The position numbers and the translations under genes were made by a program. Positions 1-7,809 of a stretch of DNA of 62,390 nucleotides are shown here, in pieces. The DNA comes from Bdellovibrionales bacterium (GTDB taxonomy: Bacteria > Bdellovibrionota > UBA1018): positions 1 through 62,390 of the forward strand of contig JAEUWC010000028.1 in assembly GCA_016786465.1 (NCBI GenBank), given 5' to 3'. The number at the start of each line of letters is the position of its first letter. Position 1 is the stretch's first letter. The notes below the pieces were generated by a model. That model worked only from the letters and a program-made list of their open reading frames with translations, did not search any database and had not been told where the DNA came from.

Positions 1-21
1 ATGAGAAGTTTATTGGGTTAA
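1..21 (+). CDS. 3' tail of an upstream gene (partial)
   Basis: Frame 1 is open from the first base and ends at TAA (19-21), 13 bases before the fliA start. Only the last six codons are visible, so the product cannot be named. In many polar flagellates FlhF/FlhG genes precede fliA, so an FlhG-type ATPase tail is a reasonable but untested guess. Confidence 0.35.
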   Translation: MRSLLG

Positions 22-34
22 GGGTGGGGACAAG

Positions 35-1147
35 ATGAGCTTGAATCAAGGCATGAATAGGGGCATCAATCGCTATCGTGAAGCTGCGAAAGGTGCGACC
101 AAAAGCGCGGCTAAAGAAACGAAAGAATCTGCTGCTGCGGCGAAGGACGAACCCGCTAAAAAGAAAACCACCAAAACTGCCGCTCCGGCAGCTGCTGCTT
201 CGGCGCCTGTAGCTCAAGCGAAGAAGGCGAAGGGTTCAGCAGGCGGAAAAGAAAAAATCAAAGTTGAAGAAGAAGCCAACGCGGCGATTGCAGCCCAGGC
301 CGAAGCTGACGAAAAAGCCCGTGAAGAAGCCGAACTTCAGAAAGAAATTGCAGAAGAACTGGAAAGGGAAGCCGCGCAGACCAACGCTTTGGTTCGCGCT
401 GATTTCACTCCGGTCAATAGTTCGCGCGACAAGTTGATTTTGGAATACGCGCCATTGATCAAGTACATCGCACAGAAAATCGCAGCCCGTTTGCCTGCGA
501 ACATCGAACTAGATGATTTGATGTCATCGGGCGTGATTGGGCTGATGGATGCGATCGACAAGTACGATTCGTCGCGCGACAACAAGTTCAAGACTTATGC
601 TGAATTCCGAATTCGCGGCGCGATTTTGGATGAACTTCGTGCGCAGGACTGGGTACCACGTTCGGTTCGTGAAAAGGCCAAGCAGTTGGAACGCATCTAC
701 GCCAAGATCGAGCAGACCCAAGGTCGTCAGGCGACCGATGAAGAAGTCTGTGAAGCATTAGGTGTTAGCCAAGAAGAATACCACGACATGTTGAATCAGG
801 TTCGAAGCGTATCGCTTCTTTCCTACGACGACCTGTCTAGCTTCTCAAAAGCCGATAAGCGCAGCCTTCACGGCTATGGCGAAGCGGGATCGAAGACTCC
901 GACTCCGTTTAGCGAAGTCAGTTCCGCTAGCGTGAAGCGTATGATTTCAACAGCGATTCAGGACCTGCCTGAAAAGCAGCGTCTGGTGCTTTCGCTGTAC
1001 TATTACGAAGATCTGAACCTAAAGGAAATCGGACGCGTTTTGGACGTCACCGAAAGCCGGGTCAGTCAGCTTCACACGCAAGCGATCTTGCGCCTGAAAG
1101 CTAAGCTTCGAAATCATTTCGACGATTTCTTGCAGCTGATCGGATAA
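35..1147 (+). CDS. fliA: Flagellar RNA polymerase sigma factor FliA (sigma-28) with a long N-terminal extension
   Basis: This is a sigma-28 family factor that directs RNA polymerase to late flagellar and motility genes. Region 2 (about residues 132-205) contains the FliA-like stretches LDDLMSSGVIGL and FRIRGAILDELR. Region 3 follows, and region 4 (about 308-365) has the ESRVSQLH helix-turn-helix. Typical FliA is about 240 residues. This one carries about 125 extra N-terminal residues, rich in Ala, Lys and Glu and probably partly coiled coil. The start is supported by a GGGTGGGGA Shine-Dalgarno sequence just upstream. A second in-frame Met lies at codon 7. motAB lies elsewhere in this window (37196-38862). 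Identity is secure; the role of the extension is unknown. Confidence 0.93.
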   Translation: MSLNQGMNRGINRYREAAKGATKSAAKETKESAAAAKDEPAKKKTTKTAAPAAAASAPVAQAKKAKGSAGGKEKIKVEEEANAAIAAQAEADEKAREEAELQKEIAEELEREAAQTNALVRADFTPVNSSRDKLILEYAPLIKYIAQKIAARLPANIELDDLMSSGVIGLMDAIDKYDSSRDNKFKTYAEFRIRGAILDELRAQDWVPRSVREKAKQLERIYAKIEQTQGRQATDEEVCEALGVSQEEYHDMLNQVRSVSLLSYDDLSSFSKADKRSLHGYGEAGSKTPTPFSEVSSASVKRMISTAIQDLPEKQRLVLSLYYYEDLNLKEIGRVLDVTESRVSQLHTQAILRLKAKLRNHFDDFLQLIG

Positions 1148-1159
1148 GCCTAGCGCTTG

Positions 1160-1176
1160 GGCAGCCTTAAGCTGCC
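1160..1176. terminator. Short convergent-gene hairpin
   Basis: GGCAGC (1160-1165) and GCTGCC (1171-1176) form a perfect 6-bp stem with a CTTAA loop, between the convergent ends of fliA and the PilZ-like gene. There is no clear T-run on either side, so termination by this hairpin is only a weak suggestion. Confidence 0.25.
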
Positions 1177-1619
1177 TTCGGTGCTGAAAACGTGAATTCG
1201 CTCATGATCTGTTCGCAGAATTTGCGGACTTCAGCGCGCTCTTCTTCGTTTTCAAAAACAAACTCGATCGCTATCCGGTAAGAAAAAGTGTTTTCTTGAA
1301 TGATGTGCGTGTTCACGTCGTGCTTGTCACATTTGACGACCTTGCCTCGAACGTAGAAACGCTTGGGATCATCCATCGTCAAAGCCAGGATCTGGCCGTG
1401 ATCAAAAGGTTGGTCGACGAAGAACGCCATCTCGTCAGGAAAGATGTCGCTCAGAATGACCCTCGCTTCGGTTTGAACCGGTGCTGAAAGGTCTCCGACA
1501 GTCTTAATCTCTCCGCGGACGCGCCGCAGGTGAAGCTTGGGAGCCATCTTTTCCTGCTCGCGCTTTCGCTGAGCAGCCATAAAGCGGTTTTTATTGTTGT
1601 TTAAAGGTGCATTCCACAT
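1167..1619 (-). CDS. PilZ-like domain protein
   Basis: A 150-residue soluble protein with a basic N-terminus (residues 1-35). A beta-rich stretch follows (about 48-145), with FVDQPFDHGQILALTM, FYVRGKVVKC and YRIAIEFVFENEEER arranged like the barrel strands of a PilZ domain. A canonical RxxxR...[DN]xSxxG c-di-GMP motif is not obvious. It may therefore be a degenerate PilZ domain that does not bind the nucleotide. GGGGGAT lies upstream of the chosen ATG. It is convergent with fliA. The assignment is by overall pattern, with moderate to low certainty. Confidence 0.5.
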   Translation of the reverse strand: MWNAPLNNNKNRFMAAQRKREQEKMAPKLHLRRVRGEIKTVGDLSAPVQTEARVILSDIFPDEMAFFVDQPFDHGQILALTMDDPKRFYVRGKVVKCDKHDVNTHIIQENTFSYRIAIEFVFENEEERAEVRKFCEQIMSEFTFSAPKAA

Positions 1620-1851
1620 TCTCGGTGATCCCCCAGGCTATTTGGGCAAGCTCAGCAGAGCTCGCCCCAATTCATCCATTGTCTCAAATGCGCCCTAGCC
1701 CCGATAGATGCGTCATCGGTGACCCAGTCTCGAGCGTGCGTTGATCTCCTTCAGCTGGATCTACCTGAAAGGAAGGGTCTTTAACGATTAATTGACCATT
1801 AAGGTCCAGTAATGAGACCCTAGAAGGTACGCAGAATGGTTCGGGGGAACT

Positions 1852-3696
1852 ATGAAACTTCGGGGTCATCATAATATCGTTTTGGCAGCTTTGACTTTGG
1901 GCGTGGCCCTAAGCGCCTGCTTTAAGCCCGACTTCAAGGTTGCCCAAAAGCCTTCGACTGTTGAAACGGATTTGGCGCCGACCCCATCTGCGTCGCCCAG
2001 TGCGACTCCGTCCGTTACGGCAAGTCCGTCACCAAGCCCAAGTCCAAGTCCTTCGGTGACACCTTCAGCTTCTGCAATTCCGTCGCCTAGCCCAAGTCCT
2101 TCGGTGACACCTTCAGCTTCTGCAAGTCCGTCACCTAGTCCAAGTCCAAGCGCTACGGCAACTCCATCGCCAAGTCCATCTCCGTCCGCAAGCCCGAGTG
2201 TCGCGCCTTCTGGCGTCGCCGACGTGGCCCTGGGAAAATCCGTCACCGCACTGGCTGAAAACGCTGGGAATCCTGCGTCGAATTTAACGGATGGAAATTC
2301 AACTACCTTTTGGACGCCTCCGTCCGGGGCGCGTGCTTATCACTTTGCTCAGGTCGATTTGGCCGGAACATTTTCCATCAACAAAATCGATCTTGAAGTA
2401 GGAACGACGACCAACAGCGCGCCTGCGGATTTCGAAGTTCAGTATGAAGATCGCGGTTGCTATCAGACCATTGCTTCGACGGTCGTGACCGCAAACCCTG
2501 CAAGCGGACTGAATCATTCATTCACGCTTCCTTCGAACGTCGTGACCAAGAAACTTCGCGTGGTTTGCAAGGGCACGGGGTATTGCCGAATTCGTACTTT
2601 GAAAGCTTGGGGAGTATCCGTGAATCCGGACACGCAGCCAGGCTCGACCTGCAATGCAGGCCAACAAGTGGTCGCGCGTTCGGGAAATTACGACTACGCG
2701 CAGTTTTTGCCTAATAACTATAATGCGGATCCGGATGTGAAGTTCCCATTGGTGATTGCACTTCACGGAATCGGGGGAATGATCACGGAAGCCGATCGTT
2801 CTGCGGTTCGAGCATCTCCTGAAGGATTGCCCAAGCAGTTGAAAGTCACCACATTCAAGAATAACTTCCCAGCGATTGCGATTTCCGCCCACTGTCGTGA
2901 AGTCGGCGTGACCAGCGGCGATTGTTGGTTTTCGCGCACGCGCCTGGAAGCACTTTTGGAAGAAGCAAAGATGACCTACCGGGTGGACGAAGACCGAATT
3001 TACATGACCGGCTTAAGCGGTGGTGGAATGCGGACGATGGAATTTGCCTATTACCACCACGACATTCTGGCTGCCGTCGTACCGATTGCAGGGGGCTGGG
3101 ACGGAATTCCATCTGCAGGGCGCGGCTTTGACGCCGGTGGAGCGCCTGTGGTGGACACTCAGGGTCGTCACTTATGCGACCTAGTTTCGTTGCCGATTTA
3201 CGGCACGCACGGCACCAATGACGGAACGGTTGCGGCTTCCGGAACGATTTCGATTCGAAATATCTTGGTCACCCAGTGCGCGGCCGCGCCCCGCAAGGTG
3301 CAGATCAAGCTTTTCCCAGGCGCGGGCCACAGCGGAAGCACCTGGGATGCGACTTATGCGGATACCAAAGTTTGGGACTTTGTCTTTGCTCAAAGGCTCA
3401 GCACCAAGGGTCAGCCCTTGGCGAATCAGGAACCGATCGTCGATGCGGGCGCAAACCGAACGGTGACCTTGGGTGCGCCAGGTACGCTCACGCCCACGGC
3501 TTCGGATCCCGATGGCACGATCGCAAGTGCGGCTTGGATCAACACCAACGCAAACCCAGCTTGGCCTTTGGTTCAAAACGGTTTGAATTTAGATTTAAGT
3601 CTGCTTCCACAGGGTACAAATCGTCTGCGCTTGATCGTGACGGACAATTTGGGTGTTTCACGTTACGATGACGTGATTGTCACCGTAAATCCCTAG
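1852..3696 (+). CDS. Secreted modular lipoprotein with a PHB-depolymerase/feruloyl-esterase-like hydrolase domain
   Basis: A 614-residue lipoprotein with signal peptide and lipobox LSAC (Cys23). A Pro/Ser/Thr-rich linker (about 45-118) is built on a tandem DNA repeat. Next comes a discoidin (F5/8 type C)-like beta domain (about 122-253), and then an alpha/beta-hydrolase domain of the LpqC/poly(3-hydroxyalkanoate) depolymerase type (about 265-505). The likely catalytic triad is Ser389 in GLSGGG, Asp457 in GTNDGTV and His493 in GAGHSG. The C-terminus (about 525-614) resembles a PKD/Ig-like module (VDAGANRTVTLG, ASDPDG). Together these suggest a surface-anchored enzyme that binds a polymer and hydrolyses its ester bonds. 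The substrate cannot be read from the sequence. It is convergent with the following barrel gene. Confidence 0.85.
   Translation: MKLRGHHNIVLAALTLGVALSACFKPDFKVAQKPSTVETDLAPTPSASPSATPSVTASPSPSPSPSPSVTPSASAIPSPSPSPSVTPSASASPSPSPSPSATATPSPSPSPSASPSVAPSGVADVALGKSVTALAENAGNPASNLTDGNSTTFWTPPSGARAYHFAQVDLAGTFSINKIDLEVGTTTNSAPADFEVQYEDRGCYQTIASTVVTANPASGLNHSFTLPSNVVTKKLRVVCKGTGYCRIRTLKAWGVSVNPDTQPGSTCNAGQQVVARSGNYDYAQFLPNNYNADPDVKFPLVIALHGIGGMITEADRSAVRASPEGLPKQLKVTTFKNNFPAIAISAHCREVGVTSGDCWFSRTRLEALLEEAKMTYRVDEDRIYMTGLSGGGMRTMEFAYYHHDILAAVVPIAGGWDGIPSAGRGFDAGGAPVVDTQGRHLCDLVSLPIYGTHGTNDGTVAASGTISIRNILVTQCAAAPRKVQIKLFPGAGHSGSTWDATYADTKVWDFVFAQRLSTKGQPLANQEPIVDAGANRTVTLGAPGTLTPTASDPDGTIASAAWINTNANPAWPLVQNGLNLDLSLLPQGTNRLRLIVTDNLGVSRYDDVIVTVNP
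2046..2141 (+). repeat. 48-bp tandem repeat, two copies, encoding the Pro/Ser linker
   Basis: Two adjacent copies with a 48-base period start at 2046 and 2094. Each contains AAGTCCTTCGGTGACACC followed by the same Ser/Ala/Pro codons. The period is 16 residues, so copy-number change keeps the reading frame. It lengthens the spacer between the lipid anchor and the folded domains. Confidence 0.8.
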
Positions 3697-3703
3697 GTTT
3701 TGA

Positions 3704-4807
3704 TTAAATTTGAAAACCAATCCGAAGGGCGTAGCGACGGTCTTGAAGTGCTCCGGCATTCAGGGAAAGTTCTTCACCCGTGGTTGCAAAGTCCAAGGCA
3801 AACGCTGGAAAATCTAGACCCAGGCCAGCGGCCAGATAACCTTGATTGAAGCCCGTGCGGAACTTCACGATTCCGTACTGCGTTTCGCCGCCAAAGTGAA
3901 CCCACCGAAAAAAGCTTCCGTGTCGATTCAGACCGATATCGTTAATTTCAAACGCGAAGCGATTTTTATAAAAGCGACCGATCACGTCTCGGGTCGCTGC
4001 GACCCCTAGGTTGACTGATCTTCCTTGGGGTCTTGGAAGCGCGCTGCCCTTGGTCAGGTTCAGGCTGTACATCCGAAACCCGCCATCCAATAAATTGTTC
4101 ACGGAAGCCCCGGCGGAAAGTTTCCAGTTTTCGTAAGCGTACGGAATCTTGTAAGTCGCTCCGACGGATGCATCAACCATCCCACCGTCGCCACCCGTGG
4201 TTGATGGGCTTAGGCGAATCCCTTGAAGAAAATCCAGCACCGTCACGATCTTCGCAACGGAAACCCGATACGGAGCCTGGAAAGTCGCACCCAATGAAAG
4301 TTCGTCATTCACTCCGTACTTCCGTCCCACCGTCAAAAGCGGGCCGATATCGATCACGCTTTGCGGATCGATGATGTAGCTTTTCCGTAACTTAAAGTCC
4401 GTTTGTGCGCCCATCAGGACCCCAAAGGCGTAGCTCATTTTGCCCCGGTTGGGCGCGTAGAATGCCACTGGTATGATTTGCGCCCGGGTGTGGATATTGG
4501 TTCCCGACGTGTCCGACGCGATCGTAACCGCATCATCCATATTCGCTAGTGCAGTTCGCGCATTCAGGATCAGCGAAGAATTGATCGAAAAAGTTGTGTC
4601 CATGATCTGGACTTTGTTTTTAGGGTTCTCGGTGACCAATGCTGGATTGCCATAAAAGTTTTCTTCGTAAAGGCCCAGTGTCGTCCTTGTTCCGCCCATC
4701 CCCATGGTGCGAATCGAAAGGTAGGGTCGGATGATCTGATCCCCGGCATGTGCAAAGGCGCTCGAAAAAAAAGCGGCCAACACAATTCCGGCAGGGCTCA
4801 ATCTCAT
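3704..4807 (-). CDS. Outer-membrane beta-barrel protein (PorV/FadL-like)
   Basis: A 367-residue protein with signal peptide ending near AFAHAG. Directly after it, RTMGMGGT and YGNPALV match the N-terminal hatch pattern of UPF0164/PorV/FadL-type barrels (GMGG...NPA). The rest is alternating amphipathic strands, ending with the aromatic-rich RYALRIGFQI. It overlaps the upstream lipoprotein gene by 4 bp (ATGA), so the two are probably translationally coupled and may act together at the outer membrane. Ligand unknown. Confidence 0.7.
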   Translation of the reverse strand: MRLSPAGIVLAAFFSSAFAHAGDQIIRPYLSIRTMGMGGTRTTLGLYEENFYGNPALVTENPKNKVQIMDTTFSINSSLILNARTALANMDDAVTIASDTSGTNIHTRAQIIPVAFYAPNRGKMSYAFGVLMGAQTDFKLRKSYIIDPQSVIDIGPLLTVGRKYGVNDELSLGATFQAPYRVSVAKIVTVLDFLQGIRLSPSTTGGDGGMVDASVGATYKIPYAYENWKLSAGASVNNLLDGGFRMYSLNLTKGSALPRPQGRSVNLGVAATRDVIGRFYKNRFAFEINDIGLNRHGSFFRWVHFGGETQYGIVKFRTGFNQGYLAAGLGLDFPAFALDFATTGEELSLNAGALQDRRYALRIGFQI

Positions 4808-5649
4808 TGACCCACCTTTTGTTCCAAAAGCGTCAGGCGAAAACAGTCCGCGCCTTCGGCAGGGATCGTAAATGCGGTCAATGCGCTTCCGAATGCCGAA
4901 AGCTGGGATCCATAACTTCCGCTGACGCCGATTTGGCTTAGGCCAGCTTGCACTTGGCTCATGGCATTTGAAACCATGTCAAGCGTCGGGGCGCCGCTCA
5001 TGGTGGGTGCTACGGTTGCCCAAAGATCAATCGTCGCACCAACGACCAAAATCGTCCCGGTCTTCAGGCAGCTTGCGTCCAAGGCGCCAGCACAGGCGTT
5101 TCCTGCTGAAGTGCAAGAAGCCGGCGTATCGACCAATGTGGACTGACTGACGGCGGTTTGGCCCAAATTCAAAGCATCTTCACCCAAAAGTTCTGCAGCC
5201 AAGGCGGCAGCGCCCATGAATCGAACCAGTCCCTGAAGCTGGGTGCTTGAAATATCTTTAGCAGTTCGAAATGCGTTGAAGATTTTTAGGCGACGAGCTT
5301 CGGTGGGGCCGCTGCCTTTGTTCATCATCCGATTGGCGATGACCGTAAAGGTCTTTCCATAATCGCCGCCGGTGATGGATCCCCCCATCACTGCGCCAAT
5401 GTCTGCACCTTCTTCGTCAAAAATGGTGAAGGCGGTTTCTGAAATCCTGATGTCTTGGTAGCTGGTTCCGGTCAGTTTTGCGTAATAGTCTCGAGCGCAG
5501 TCATAGTCGCCTACGTCAAAACAAGCGCGTGCAGCAGACAAGTACTGTTCGTCGCCGCTGGGCGCATCAAAAGGTGCAAAAATATTGCAAGAAGCGGTCG
5601 CCAACCCAAGCCACACCGACAAGGACAAAGCTTTGAAGCGCATGCCCAA
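4804..5649 (-). CDS. Lipoprotein, possibly TPR-like
   Basis: A 281-residue predicted lipoprotein with lipobox TASC near residue 21. The segment after the anchor (YLSAARACFDVGDYDCARDYYAKL) has the look of a single TPR-type helical pair. The rest is Ala-rich and helical with several Cys. It is the first gene of a two-gene unit with the barrel protein at 3704-4807, sharing a 4-bp overlap. This suggests a lipoprotein partner of the barrel. I do not recognise a named family. Confidence 0.65.
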   Translation of the reverse strand: MGMRFKALSLSVWLGLATASCNIFAPFDAPSGDEQYLSAARACFDVGDYDCARDYYAKLTGTSYQDIRISETAFTIFDEEGADIGAVMGGSITGGDYGKTFTVIANRMMNKGSGPTEARRLKIFNAFRTAKDISSTQLQGLVRFMGAAALAAELLGEDALNLGQTAVSQSTLVDTPASCTSAGNACAGALDASCLKTGTILVVGATIDLWATVAPTMSGAPTLDMVSNAMSQVQAGLSQIGVSGSYGSQLSAFGSALTAFTIPAEGADCFRLTLLEQKVGQ

Positions 5650-5689
5650 AAGCCTAAGTGCACCCCGCTAAAATCACAAGAAAAGTTCG

Positions 5690-6343
5690 CTAGCCGACTA
5701 GTTTCTTAGCGACCTCAAGAACGGCGCGTCGAAGGTCGTTCAGGTCGCCTGCGTTTGGGACGATCCACTTTGCGATTTGTTTTCTTTCGGCATCGGTCGC
5801 TTGCGACTTCAAAATGGCATCTGCCAAATCTTCCGAAAGGCGATCACGTGCGACCAATCGTTTTTTTCGGATTTCCATCGGTGTATCGACGACGATGACT
5901 CCTTCGAATTCGCGATATCGACCCGTTTCCAAAAGCAGGGCCGCTTCATAAAGAACGATGGGCGGATCAAACTGGGATCCGCTCGCCGCTTTTTGAATCC
6001 GAAGCAGGCTTTCGGTTCGAATCAGCGGATGCAGGATGGCTTCTAGATCTGCACGTGCCTTCGGATCTTTGAAAATGATTTCGCGAAGCTTCATTCGATC
6101 GCCGGTTCCAAATCGACTGACGATGGCGGGGTAGGCTGCCCCGTTCGGAGAATTCAAGTCCCTGGAAATCTGATCCGCGTCCACGACTGGAAACCCAATG
6201 GACGCGAAAATCTGGGCGACTGTCGACTTACCGCTTGCGATGCCACCGGTTAGGCCAATCACGCGCGCCTGGGTCAGATCCGCTAAGCTTCCCGTGAATG
6301 GATCTTTCGGTTGGTCCAAGGGGTTTCCCAATTCGTCGCTCAT
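5690..6343 (-). CDS. coaE: Dephospho-CoA kinase
   Basis: Catalyses the last step of coenzyme A synthesis, ATP-dependent phosphorylation of dephospho-CoA. The P-loop GLTGGIASGKST and the following VVDADQISR are characteristic of CoaE, and the lid-region KKRLVARDRLS is also present. At 217 residues it carries about 27 extra N-terminal residues before the P-loop strand. The start is nevertheless supported by an ATGA overlap with the stop of mazG just upstream, implying translational coupling. Confidence 0.93.
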   Translation of the reverse strand: MSDELGNPLDQPKDPFTGSLADLTQARVIGLTGGIASGKSTVAQIFASIGFPVVDADQISRDLNSPNGAAYPAIVSRFGTGDRMKLREIIFKDPKARADLEAILHPLIRTESLLRIQKAASGSQFDPPIVLYEAALLLETGRYREFEGVIVVDTPMEIRKKRLVARDRLSEDLADAILKSQATDAERKQIAKWIVPNAGDLNDLRRAVLEVAKKLVG

Positions 6344-7227
6344 GACTGCTTTGACCTTTCGACCTTTTTGGCTTCATCCCAGTAGCGATCCATTTCTTCA
6401 AGGTTTGAAGTTTCCGGGGTTTTTCCCGCGTCTTTCAACCGATCTTCCACAAAGCGAAAGCGCCTTTCGAATTTCGATAGCGTCCCGCGAAGGGAATCTT
6501 CGGCCGAAACCCCAAAATGAAATCCGATGTTTACGATATTGAAAAGAAGGTCACCCAGTTCGTCTGAAACCTTCTTTTTGGTATCTGGAGAAAGATCCGA
6601 AATTTTCTGGCCACTTTTCTTCGCCGAAGCTTCCAGTCGGGAAACTTCTTCTTTCAGTTCATTGACTTCTTCTTGAAGTTTATCCAGCGGCCCCTGCATG
6701 TCCGGCCACTGAAAGCCCACGCGCGTGACCTTTTCAATGATCCGTTGGGTTTTTTGAAGCGCAGGCAATCCCTTGGGAAGGCCGGACAAAACGCTGTGGT
6801 CTGCCTTGGCGGCTTTTTCTTTCGCTTTTTGTTTTTCCCACGATTCGATCGCGGCTTGCGGGCCATCGGCGTGTTGATCACCAAAAACATGGGGGTGGCG
6901 CCGAATTAGTTTTTCATCTAGGCCCGCAACCACGTCATAGAAATCAAAAGCGCCGGCTTCGCGGGTCATTTCTGCATGCAACACGACTTGCATCAGCAGA
7001 TCACCCAGTTCTTCACGAAACGCGTCTTTGACTTTCGGGTTTTTCAAATCATCGGTGGTTGAAATTTGATCCAGAACGTCGACGACTTCATGGGCTTCTT
7101 CGATGACAAAGGGGCGAAGGCTTTGATGGGTTTGGGCGCGGTCCCAAGGACAGCCGTTGGGTGCGCGAAGGCGGTGAACCGTTTCCACCAGTTTTTGGAC
7201 TGCTTCTGCGTTTTGTCCTTTGCCCAT
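6340..7227 (-). CDS. mazG: Nucleoside triphosphate pyrophosphohydrolase MazG
   Basis: A house-cleaning enzyme that hydrolyses NTPs and dNTPs to monophosphates and pyrophosphate. Two MazG-fold repeats are visible. The first has NGCPWDRAQTHQSLRP, EEAHEVVD and EELGDLLMQVV; the second has DELGDLLFNIVNIGFHFG. The ATG at 7227 is preferred over one 16 codons upstream because AGGAG lies at the right distance before it and it removes overlap with the divergent ybeY. It forms a coupled pair with coaE. Confidence 0.93.
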   Translation of the reverse strand: MGKGQNAEAVQKLVETVHRLRAPNGCPWDRAQTHQSLRPFVIEEAHEVVDVLDQISTTDDLKNPKVKDAFREELGDLLMQVVLHAEMTREAGAFDFYDVVAGLDEKLIRRHPHVFGDQHADGPQAAIESWEKQKAKEKAAKADHSVLSGLPKGLPALQKTQRIIEKVTRVGFQWPDMQGPLDKLQEEVNELKEEVSRLEASAKKSGQKISDLSPDTKKKVSDELGDLLFNIVNIGFHFGVSAEDSLRGTLSKFERRFRFVEDRLKDAGKTPETSNLEEMDRYWDEAKKVERSKQS

Positions 7228-7273
7228 ACACGCTCCTAGCCTTTGGGATTTGATTTTGGCATACCATGGTTTC

Positions 7274-7798
7274 ATGCCCAGTCAGACCCGGATCTCTAGT
7301 GAAATCTCGGACGAACTTGCCCAGCGCGAATTGCGCCGGATCGTCCGCGTCCTTAAGCGGTCTGGGGAAAATTCTGGGAAAAGTTCACGGGCCCTTTTAG
7401 GACGATTTCAAAAGAGCATCGGCGGCCTTCCCCCGATTCAGATCACGGTCGCATTGGTGACGGATGCGACGATGAAGGCCCTAAATGCCCGGTATCGCGG
7501 CAAAGGCAAGACTACGGATATCCTTAGCTTTTCTGCGCCCTTGGCCCTGCAAAAGCTTGGGCAACTGGGCGAGCTGGTCATCAGTAAGGGCGCATTGAAG
7601 CGTCAAGCCGAGGATCACGGGCATAGCCAGAAAACCGAGCTTCGCATCCTATTGGTTCATGGGGTGGTTCACCTTCTGGGATTTGACCACGAACGGGATT
7701 CCAAAGAATTCGACGCTCAGCAAAGGGCCGAGCAGATGCTTTTTCGGCTTCTAGGTTGGAAACTTTCGGGCTTGATGAAAAGGGCGCCGGCCCGCTAA
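7274..7798 (+). CDS. ybeY: Endoribonuclease YbeY (rRNA maturation)
   Basis: A zinc-dependent RNase involved in 16S rRNA 3'-end processing and ribosome quality control. The hallmark HGVVHLLGFDHE (HxxxHxxGxDH zinc site) is near the C-terminus, and the upstream MKALNARYRGKGKTTDILSF block is typical. An in-frame ATG at 7220 exists, but 7274 keeps the protein near family length. It is divergent from mazG. The N-terminal 35-40 residues are more basic than usual. Confidence 0.92.
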   Translation: MPSQTRISSEISDELAQRELRRIVRVLKRSGENSGKSSRALLGRFQKSIGGLPPIQITVALVTDATMKALNARYRGKGKTTDILSFSAPLALQKLGQLGELVISKGALKRQAEDHGHSQKTELRILLVHGVVHLLGFDHERDSKEFDAQQRAEQMLFRLLGWKLSGLMKRAPAR

Positions 7799-7809
7799 AG
7801 TGCCGGGAC

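Noticed and set aside
1684-1872. 62-codon minus-strand ORF
   Set aside because: It overlaps the start and signal peptide of the esterase lipoprotein, lacks protein-like composition, and is only a spacer ORF.
1869-2246. 125-codon antisense ORF, Gly/Leu/Ala-rich
   Set aside because: It is the reverse complement of the Pro/Ser repeat linker; its repetitive composition is a by-product.
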